Source of the DNA: JBBSEZ01 sp038239195
GTDB taxonomy: Bacteria > Planctomycetota > Planctomycetia > Gemmatales > Gemmataceae
Reading direction: 5' to 3'
Assembly: GCA_038239195.1 (NCBI GenBank)
Contig: JBBSEZ010000079.1
Span: forward strand, 1 to 27,803
DNA: 27,803 nucleotides
Below are positions 22,842-27,803 of this stretch, piece by piece. The translations under genes and the position numbers were made by a program. Numbering within the stretch: the stretch's first letter is position 1; each line of letters starts with the position of its first letter. The notes under the pieces were generated by a model. The model saw only the letters and a program-made list of their open reading frames with translations. It was not told the origin of the DNA and did no database searches.

Positions 22842-24347
22842 GTGTCGCGCCTGCTATCGTTCCTTGCTATTGTCGTGCCTCTGTTCCTCGTTGGGCTGTC
22901 GAGCCAGGCAGCCGCCCCGCCGGTCCTGCCAAAGAGCGGCCCGGTTGCTCTGGCGCTGGATCAGCGCATCCTCGCCGAGGCGCAGAAGGGCTCGGAGATC
23001 ATGGCGAACTTGACCCATCTGAGCGACGTGATCGGCCCGCGCTTGACCGGCTCGCAGGCGCTCAGCCGAGCCAACGCCTGGGCCGCGGAGAAGATGAAGA
23101 GCTATGGGCTAAACGAGGCCCGCCTGGAGCCGTGGACCATCCCCGAAGGGTGGGAGCGCGGGCGGGCGACCGCCCGGTTGATCGAGCCCGACAACGGCCG
23201 AAGCCTGACCGTCGCCTCGATGGCCTGGTATCCGGGCACGCGCGGGAAGGTGCAGGGCGACGTCGTCCTCGTGAAGGCCAAGACGGCGAAGGAACTGGCG
23301 GCCTACAAGGGAAAGCTCAAGAACGCCATCGTCCTCGTCAACCCTCCCCGCAAGATCGCGCCCCTGGCCGACCTCGCGCGGATCGAGCGGGGGCCCCCCT
23401 CCTTGCGGCCTCGCACGGACGAGAAACGCCCGCCCGGGGGCGCCAAGGAGAGATCGAGCTTTCAGACAGCGCTGCGAAACTTCCTGAGCAAGGAAGGTGC
23501 TGCGGCGCTGTTCCTCGACGCCGGCAAGCCCTTGGGCCTGGTGGTGACCACCGGCGGCTGGCGAGGCAAGGACCGCCCCAGCGCGGAGAACCGCCTGCCC
23601 ACTCTCTTCGTCGCCCACAACCACTACGCGATGCTCTACCGGCTGGCGTCGCGGCCCGCGCCCGCGCGCACCCGGCTGGAGGTGGAGGTCGAGAACCGCT
23701 TCGTCCCCGGCCCGATCAAGGTGTTCAACACACTCGGCGAGATTCGGGGGAGCGAAAAGCCCGACGAGATCGTCGTTATCGGCGCCCACCTCGACTCGTG
23801 GGACCTTGGCCAGGGGACGACCGACAACGGCACCGGCAGCTCGATCGTCCTGGAGACGGCCCGCATCCTGGCGCGGTGCGGCACGCGGCCCAAGCGCACC
23901 ATTCGCTTCGTGCTCTTCACCGGCGAGGAGCAGGGCCTGCACGGCTCGCGCGCCCACGTCGAGGCGCGCAAGGCCGAGCTGGCTCGCATCTCGGCCTGTC
24001 TGGTCCACGACACCGGCACGGGCAAGGTACGCGGCATTGGCTGCGGCGGGCGCCCGGCCGTGCAGGCGATCCTCCAGCGCGAGCTGGTGTCGCTCAAGAG
24101 GTTGGGCCTGACCGACTTCACCTCGCGCTCCATCCCGGGGAGCGACCACGCGTCGTTCTCCCGGGCCGGGGTGCCGGGCTTCCTCCTGGTCCAGGACCCG
24201 GCGGGGTATCCCCTCACACACCACACGCCCGCCGACACGCTGGACAAGGCGAGCGAGGCCAGCCTTGTCCAGGGGGCGCAGGTGCTGGCGGTGACCGCCA
24301 TGCGCATCGCCAACCTGGGGGAGCTGTTGCCGCGCACGAAACGGTGA
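22842..24347 (+). CDS. Exported M28-family metallopeptidase
   Basis: The start is a GTG at 22842 giving 501 residues, with a signal peptide (SRLLSFLAIVVPLFLVGL, cleavage after SQA). The catalytic domain is a two-zinc M28 aminopeptidase: GAHLDSWDLGQGTTDNGTGS gives His316, the catalytic Asp318 and bridging Asp328; FTGEEQGLHGS gives Glu362 and Glu363; VHDTGTG gives Asp390; and LTHHTPADTLD gives the last His (460 or 461). Between the N-terminal helix region (HLSDVIGPRLTGSQALSRAN) and the zinc site lies a PA-like insert (GDVVLVKAKTAKELAAYKGK; LPTLFVAHNHYAML), the arrangement seen in carboxypeptidase-Q-like members. All ligands are present, so it should be active outside the cytoplasm. It is the last of four plus-strand enzyme genes. 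Confidence 0.93.
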   Translation: MSRLLSFLAIVVPLFLVGLSSQAAAPPVLPKSGPVALALDQRILAEAQKGSEIMANLTHLSDVIGPRLTGSQALSRANAWAAEKMKSYGLNEARLEPWTIPEGWERGRATARLIEPDNGRSLTVASMAWYPGTRGKVQGDVVLVKAKTAKELAAYKGKLKNAIVLVNPPRKIAPLADLARIERGPPSLRPRTDEKRPPGGAKERSSFQTALRNFLSKEGAAALFLDAGKPLGLVVTTGGWRGKDRPSAENRLPTLFVAHNHYAMLYRLASRPAPARTRLEVEVENRFVPGPIKVFNTLGEIRGSEKPDEIVVIGAHLDSWDLGQGTTDNGTGSSIVLETARILARCGTRPKRTIRFVLFTGEEQGLHGSRAHVEARKAELARISACLVHDTGTGKVRGIGCGGRPAVQAILQRELVSLKRLGLTDFTSRSIPGSDHASFSRAGVPGFLLVQDPAGYPLTHHTPADTLDKASEASLVQGAQVLAVTAMRIANLGELLPRTKR

Positions 24348-24534
24348 GGAGCGGCGGCGAGCGGGGAAGCCGATCCGGCGACGGGGGAACAAGACGTGGG
24401 GCAAAGGAGGGGAGATTTTCCGGTTGCGCAGGCAGCCCTTCTCCAGAAGGCCAGTTCGAGGCGCGCAAAGCGAGGCCCTCCCGGCGCCTCCTTGGCGAAG
24501 CGATCGCCACTCGTCGCCCGGAAGTGAGGTCTCC

Positions 24535-24813
24535 ATGACAGGACGCAGAATGTTCGCTCTCGCCGCCCTTGCCCTCGCCCTGCTGGCGGTGCCGCTGACC
24601 TCCGCCCCCGCCCGGGCCGCGGTGTATGTCGGCGTGGGGAGGCCGGGGCCGTACTACCGCCCCTATTACCGGCCCTCCTACTACGGGCCCCGCGTCATCA
24701 TCGCCCCGCCCCCCGTGTACGTCGTCCCGCGGCCGGTGTACGTCGCCCCGCCCCCGCCGGTGTACGTGCAGCCTGCCCCTCTGCCGCCCCCCCTGCCGGC
24801 GCCGGGGTACTAA
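24535..24813 (+). CDS. Small exported Pro/Tyr-rich protein
   Basis: The ATG at 24535 follows GTGAGGTCTCC and gives 92 residues: signal peptide MTGRRMFALAALALALLAVP ending PARA, then an almost pure Pro/Tyr/Val/Arg sequence (YYRPYYRPSYYGPRVIIAPP; VYVVPRPVYVAPPPPVYVQP). The mature part has no Cys and no recognisable fold; it resembles short surface or wall proteins found in many planctomycete genomes, none of known function that I can cite. A strong intrinsic terminator 13 bases after its stop closes the unit. The next gene also encodes a low-complexity exported protein with tyrosine in regular spacing. Confidence 0.8.
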   Translation: MTGRRMFALAALALALLAVPLTSAPARAAVYVGVGRPGPYYRPYYRPSYYGPRVIIAPPPVYVVPRPVYVAPPPPVYVQPAPLPPPLPAPGY

Positions 24814-24825
24814 CCCGAACCGCGC

Positions 24826-24864
24826 GAGGCCCGAGGATTGTCCTCGGGCCTCCTTTCGTTTTGT
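24826..24864 (+). terminator. Intrinsic terminator
   Basis: GAGGCCCGAGGA (24826-24837) pairs perfectly with TCCTCGGGCCTC (24841-24852) around the loop TTG, followed by the T-rich CTTTCGTTTTG. This is the clearest rho-independent terminator in the window and ends the Pro/Tyr-rich protein gene. Confidence 0.88.
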
Positions 24865-24961
24865 GCCCGCCCAGCCAGCCCGGCAACGTGCCAGGTGCGC
24901 CCGGTTATGCCACAGAGGAGAGCTTCCGCCTGCGCAATCTGTATCGCGTGGGGGAAATAGG

Positions 24962-24992
24962 TTGCGTCCGCGACCTCTGCTGATCTTACAAT
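24962..24992 (+). promoter_or_regulatory. Possible sigma-70-type promoter
   Basis: TTGCGT at 24962-24967 and TACAAT at 24987-24992 are separated by 19 bases, 41 bases before the ATG of the Gly/Tyr-rich protein gene and after the terminator of the preceding gene. The spacing is long and the -35 weak, so this is a tentative call. Confidence 0.3.
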
Positions 24993-25032
24993 AAGGCTTT
25001 GGGACGAGGCAGAGGACTTGGAGGGACAACAG

Positions 25033-25746
25033 ATGACGCGACTGGCGACAACTATCTTGACGACCCTCGCCCTGGGGGCCCTGCTGGCGACCACCGGGCC
25101 GGTGCTGGCCGGTCGCGGAGGCGGAGGAGGCGGTCACGGGGGCGGTCACGGGGGCGGTCACGGGGGCGGGGGCCACTACGGCGGCTCCGCCTACCGCGGT
25201 TACGGCTATGGCGGCTCCGGCTACCGCGGTTACGGCTATGGCGGCTACGGCGGCTTTGGCTACGGAGGTTACGGCTACGGCTTTGGCGGCTACGGCTACG
25301 GCTACGGCGGGCTTGGCTACGGGGGCTACGGGGGCTACGGGGGCTACGGCTATGGCGGGCTTGGCTACGGCGGTTACGGCGGCCTCTCCTCCGGGTATGG
25401 GGGCGGGGGTTACGGCTGCGGCCCTTGCTCCGGTGCCTCCTACCCCGGCGCCTACGGTGGGTACGCTCCGGCGTACAATGGCTACAGCTATCGTCCGCCC
25501 ACCCCCGCGTCCTACGCGCGCGCAACCGAGCCAGCGCGACCGCGCTACGTCGATTACTACACGGGCAACGCCGCCGCTCCGGCCGCGCAGCCGGTTGCCG
25601 CGAGCACGACTTCGCGCTACCTTGATTACTACACGCGCAACGCCGCCGCTCCGACCATGCCTGCGGTGACGGCGAGCCCAACCGGCCGCGAGGCCCCTCT
25701 GTCCGCGCCGACCGGCAGCACGGCGCAAGCGCCCGCCAGACGGTAG
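25033..25746 (+). CDS. Exported Gly/Tyr-rich repeat protein
   Basis: The ATG at 25033 follows GGAGGGACAACAG. The 237-residue product has a signal peptide (MTRLATTILTTLALGALLAT, ending PVLA). Then come GRGGGGGGHGGGHGGGHGGG, coded by three exact 12-base tandem units (25129-25164), and about 90 residues of Gly/Tyr repeats (YRGYGYGGSGYRGYGYGGYG). A short Cys pair (GCGPCSG) follows. Near the end the block RYVDYYTGNAAAP (residues 171-183) recurs as RYLDYYTRNAAAP (195-207). Gly/Tyr-rich sequences of this sort are flexible and sticky; a surface, wall or aggregate-forming role is plausible but not shown. The N-terminal HGGG repeats could bind metals. No family assigned. The gene ends 75 bases from the convergent GNAT gene. 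Confidence 0.8.
   Translation: MTRLATTILTTLALGALLATTGPVLAGRGGGGGGHGGGHGGGHGGGGHYGGSAYRGYGYGGSGYRGYGYGGYGGFGYGGYGYGFGGYGYGYGGLGYGGYGGYGGYGYGGLGYGGYGGLSSGYGGGGYGCGPCSGASYPGAYGGYAPAYNGYSYRPPTPASYARATEPARPRYVDYYTGNAAAPAAQPVAASTTSRYLDYYTRNAAAPTMPAVTASPTGREAPLSAPTGSTAQAPARR
25129..25164 (+). repeat. Three exact 12-base tandem repeats
   Basis: GGCGGTCACGGG occurs three times without change, each coding Gly-Gly-His-Gly in the Gly/Tyr-rich protein. Such in-frame units are prone to copy-number slippage. Confidence 0.85.
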
Positions 25747-25821
25747 GCGAACGCGAAGCCGGCGGAAGGTCTGCCTCTCCTCGCGTGGCAACCGGCGGCG
25801 CTCGCCGAGATGTCGGGCGCA

Positions 25822-26253
25822 TCAAGGCGCCGGAGAGCTCGTCCGCACCCAGCAGGGAACGGACGTCAGCATCTCGAAGCCGAGGCGCTGGTAGAAGCCG
25901 ATGGCGGTGTCCCGGCTGTCGAGGTAGAGCCGAGGCAACTCGCGAGCGCGAGCATGGTCCAGCAGCCAGCGGACCATCGCGGCCCCGTGGCCCTTGTCCC
26001 GCTCGCTGTCGAGCGTCACGAGATCGTCCACGAACAGGTGCGCGCCGCGGGACAGCGTGTGGGCCTCGCGGGCCCCGGCAAGCACCACCAGACGGGCAGC
26101 GTCCAAGCCGCCAAAGAGGCGGTAGCCGCTCTCCTGTTGCCGCCGGACCAGCGCGACGAATCCCTCGGGGCGCAGGTGCGTACGCAACTGCGCCATGAGC
26201 GGGAAGGCCGCCGCGACGTCCGGTTCCGCCGACAACTCACGGACGCTCAACAT
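25822..26253 (-). CDS. GNAT-family N-acetyltransferase
   Basis: The 143-residue protein shows the GNAT fold: an N-terminal helix region (AAFPLMAQLRTHLRPEGFVA), central strands (GYRLFGGLDAARLVVLAGAR; AHLFVDDLVTLDSERDKGHG), the acetyl-CoA pyrophosphate-binding loop in RDKGHGAAMVRWLLDHARAR, and the C-terminal DTAIGFYQRLGFEML. These proteins move an acetyl group from acetyl-CoA to an amine; the substrate cannot be read from sequence. Its start overlaps the end of the upstream lipoprotein gene by 17 bases, so the two are very likely co-transcribed and translationally coupled. Length is typical for a single-domain cytoplasmic GNAT. Confidence 0.9.
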   Translation of the reverse strand: MLSVRELSAEPDVAAAFPLMAQLRTHLRPEGFVALVRRQQESGYRLFGGLDAARLVVLAGAREAHTLSRGAHLFVDDLVTLDSERDKGHGAAMVRWLLDHARARELPRLYLDSRDTAIGFYQRLGFEMLTSVPCWVRTSSPAP

Positions 26254-26674
26254 GATCGAGGGGCTCCGGTTTGCCGAGAACGGCGGCGGGCTCCGGGGAA
26301 GGGGAAACTGCGATCGCCCCGACCGAGAACTGGGCTTGGTAGTTCTGAGCGTCGCTCTTGACCGGCGCGATGTTCGCCTCGGGACCGCCTTCCGGTTGTG
26401 CTATTTGCGGCTCCGGACAGGGGATGAGGGGGAGAGTCAGGGTGTCCGCCATCCCGCTCGCGCACACCTCGGCAAGCCAGAGGGCGAGCACGACGATTGT
26501 TCCCTTGAAGTCCGCTGGCGTGTTCATGACGTGCGACGTCAGGGCGAACTGACAGTCCTTGGCGACGCCCCCATACCTCTCCGGGTCGCGGCTCACCAAA
26601 TTGAGGACGGTCCCACAGCCACTCGACCAGAGGGCCGAGATCGCCACCACCACCGCCAGCGCGCGGGACTTCAT
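26237..26674 (-). CDS. YceK/YidQ-like lipoprotein
   Basis: From the ATG at 26674 the protein is 145 residues; an ATG at 26683 adds three. MKSRALAVVVAISALWSSGC is a lipoprotein signal with the lipidated Cys at residue 20. The early mature part GTVLNLVSRDPERYGGVAKD and the later VVLALWLAEVCASGMADTLT then LPLIPCPE follow the pattern of the YceK/YidQ family (CGS..., ...DLPFSLVFDTLLLPID). The C-terminal 50 residues are acidic and disordered (PEGGPEANIAPVKSDAQN; SPSPEPAAVLGKPEPLD), longer than in the enteric members. YceK-type function is unknown. It is the first gene of a two-gene unit with the GNAT gene. Confidence 0.75.
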   Translation of the reverse strand: MKSRALAVVVAISALWSSGCGTVLNLVSRDPERYGGVAKDCQFALTSHVMNTPADFKGTIVVLALWLAEVCASGMADTLTLPLIPCPEPQIAQPEGGPEANIAPVKSDAQNYQAQFSVGAIAVSPSPEPAAVLGKPEPLDHVERP

Positions 26675-26897
26675 GACACGCATTTAGGCGACAGGACAAG
26701 GCAAGTCAAGCCCAGAAATCGGCGCCTCTCGGCGAGGGAATGGGAAACCCGCAACGCTCCTGAGCCTGTGGGAGAAATGCGTCGAGGCAACAGCCGGGCG
26801 AGGCCCATCGCCTCTCAGTGAGCTCGCGTAATGTTCGGGCAGTCCGGTTGCCGAAAGGGAGAGGGAAGAGATACCACCAGGCGCAAGGAGGCCGATC

Positions 26898-27026
26898 ATG
26901 TGGCGAATTGTTGCCCTCGCGATCCTGCTCTGTTCCGGGGCGGGGTGTTCGAACTTCAGTCAGGCCGAGACCAAGGAATGGTTCGACGCCCCGTCCCCTC
27001 TGATCACCGAGCAGGACGCCAAATAG
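26898..27026 (+). CDS. Very small lipoprotein, 42 residues
   Basis: The ATG at 26898 stands seven bases after a perfect AAGGAGG. The product is MWRIVALAILLCSGAGCSNF and then SQAETKEWFDAPSPLITEQD before AK and the stop. The hydrophobic start followed by GAGC at residues 14-17 is a lipoprotein signal, with a slightly irregular lipobox; the mature part would be only about 26 residues. The ribosome site, signal and clean stop together make it a real gene despite its size. I know no family. It is followed after 58 bases by another small lipoprotein gene. Confidence 0.75.
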   Translation: MWRIVALAILLCSGAGCSNFSQAETKEWFDAPSPLITEQDAK

Positions 27027-27084
27027 TTGTCGCCCGGCGAGGCTATCGCCCTATCCCGCCTCTCTTCCTCAGCGGAGGCCCATC

Positions 27085-27309
27085 ATGCCGATTCGCGCCG
27101 CCCTCTGGGCGCTCCTGATTTCCCTCGCCTTCTCGAGCGGATGTCAGCAGCCGCAGGCCCGCCAGCCGGCGCCGGCCCCTCCACCGGCGCCGAGCAGCGC
27201 GGAGGCCCCGTCTGCCGTGCGCTCCCCAAGCGCCGCATTCATCCTGGAGGACCGCGGCACGTTCTTCGGCAACCGAAACGGGCCCAGTACCTCCGAGTTC
27301 TTCCGTTGA
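27085..27309 (+). CDS. Small Pro/Ala-rich lipoprotein, 74 residues
   Basis: The ATG at 27085 follows GGAGGCCCATC. MPIRAALWALLISLAFSSGC is a lipoprotein signal with Cys at residue 20. A flexible Pro/Ala/Ser linker follows (PAPAPPPAPSSAEAPSAVRS), then a compact C-terminus, AFILEDRGTFFGNRNGPSTS with EFFR at the end. The C-terminal block looks conserved rather than low-complexity and may be the functional part, displayed on a linker from the membrane. No family recognised. It likely shares a transcript with the 42-residue lipoprotein upstream. Confidence 0.75.
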   Translation: MPIRAALWALLISLAFSSGCQQPQARQPAPAPPPAPSSAEAPSAVRSPSAAFILEDRGTFFGNRNGPSTSEFFR

Positions 27310-27752
27310 GACGCGAAGAGGGCCCAACGGCAATGCCGCGACGTCTTCGCCTCGGGCGCTCTTCCATGCTCCCCGCTGCCGGTCGGCCTTGACGGGCCAC
27401 GCCTGCCACCCTGCCAACTCGTCGAGGGGTGGCAGAGTGGTTTCCATGGCGGAACAGAGTTTCTGCAAAGGACTTGCCCGTTGAGGGCCCCCCCACCCTG
27501 CCAGGTTGCCACCGCGCCAAGCTCGTCGCCGATCGATGGCCTGCCGGAGGGAAGGCACTCAAAGTTCTCTCGCCATCTCTCCTCGTTTCTGGTCTGCTAC
27601 AGAGGACGAAACCGACCGCTCACTAACGGGCTCGGCACGGAGGGCCCGCGCTCAGGGCATCTATATACTCGACGCGGGTCAGCGTGACACAATAGACAAA
27701 GACCGGAACACCCATAAACTCAGACCATGGAGGAAGGAATGGGAGGCCGGTC
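27310..27752. other. 443-base gap before the edge gene
   Basis: No supported gene. An inverted repeat CTGCCACCC (27403-27411) / GGGTGGCAG (27427-27435) lies here, and CCACCCTGCCA occurs directly at 27406-27416 and 27493-27503. A TATACT at 27664-27669 in an unusually A+T-rich patch could be a -10 box for the edge gene. A tRNA-like string near 27427-27475 was examined and rejected. Confidence 0.4.
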
Positions 27753-27803
27753 ATGCGAGAGATTACGTTTTCCGAGGCGGATGTGCAAGCCATCGGCCAC
27801 GAA
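27753..27803 (+). CDS. 5' end of a gene cut by the window edge
   Basis: The ATG at 27753 follows GGGAGGCCGGTC, a good ribosome site, and 17 codons are visible (MREITFSEADVQAIGHE). The composition of the DNA just before it is more A+T-rich than the rest of the window. The short N-terminus reminds me of helix-turn-helix transposases of the IS630 type, but 17 residues are too few to assign a family. Confidence 0.5.
   Translation, partial: MREITFSEADVQAIGHE

Noticed and set aside
25129..25390. Regular GGC/TAC-rich repeats as a possible CRISPR or satellite array
   Set aside because: The repeats are in frame inside a signal-peptide-bearing Gly/Tyr-rich gene, and there are no unique spacers.
27427..27475. 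tRNA-Cys-like string (GGCAGAGTGGTTT followed by TTCTGCAAA)
   Set aside because: A D-loop-like stretch and an anticodon arm AGTTT-CTGCAAA-GGACT can be drawn, but the D-stem does not pair, there is no TTCRA loop, and no acceptor stem closes.
27043..27558. Minus-strand open frame of 171 codons opposite the 74-residue lipoprotein
   Set aside because: The plus-strand gene has a ribosome site and lipoprotein signal; the minus-strand reading has neither and no recognisable domain.

Overview
The window is GC-rich bacterial DNA whose gene content points to a planctomycete, most likely of the Gemmataceae. The signs are tandem exported WD40 proteins with the mature N-terminus AAPPAGGVR, a Uma2-family endonuclease with a coiled-coil tail, an exported DUF1080 (3-keto-disaccharide hydrolase) protein, a Tat-exported sugar-isomerase-like protein, a DUF4175-like membrane protein with a huge Lys/Glu/Gly/Pro tail, and several short proline-, glycine- or tyrosine-rich exported proteins. 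The assignment is an inference from gene families; there is no rRNA or other marker here.

Layout. (a) 59-4664, minus strand: a WD40 gene broken by two frameshifts, an intact 842-residue WD40 paralogue, and a thioredoxin-fold [2Fe-2S] ferredoxin. (b) 4893-10590, minus strand: valyl-tRNA synthetase with a zinc-ribbon insertion, a Uma2 endonuclease and citramalate synthase (isoleucine pathway). A long hairpin repeat lies between the last two. (c) 10591-14151: an accessory patch. It holds an unrecognised gene and a PemK/MazF-like gene in one operon behind a perfect 12-bp inverted repeat, a decayed stretch resembling a phage terminase small subunit, two overlapping small genes of unknown function, a truncated DUF262 (GmrSD-type) gene, and a 665-base stretch with a minus-strand terminator and traces of a frameshifted gene. 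(d) 14152-19952, minus strand: an exported HU-like protein, L-aspartate oxidase (NAD synthesis), a strong 18-bp hairpin, and the 1152-residue membrane protein. (e) 20054-25746, plus strand: a run of mostly exported hydrolytic or catabolic proteins (sugar-isomerase-like, poly(3-hydroxybutyrate)-depolymerase-type esterase, DUF1080 hydrolase, M28 peptidase), then two low-complexity exported proteins separated by a classic intrinsic terminator. (f) 25822-27803: a minus-strand pair (YceK-like lipoprotein overlapping a GNAT acetyltransferase), two tiny plus-strand lipoproteins, a 443-base gap, and the first 17 codons of a gene cut by the window edge.

How the parts relate. ValRS, CimA and NadB are housekeeping or biosynthetic. 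The plus-strand genes at 20-25 kb look like independent exported enzymes acting on sugars, esters and peptides outside the cytoplasm. Only the 10.9-11.9 kb module looks like a self-contained system: inverted repeat, strong ribosome site, unknown gene, toxin-like gene, closing hairpin. It and the signal-peptide-bearing HU-like protein are the items most worth a second look. No CRISPR array, rRNA or convincing tRNA was seen.
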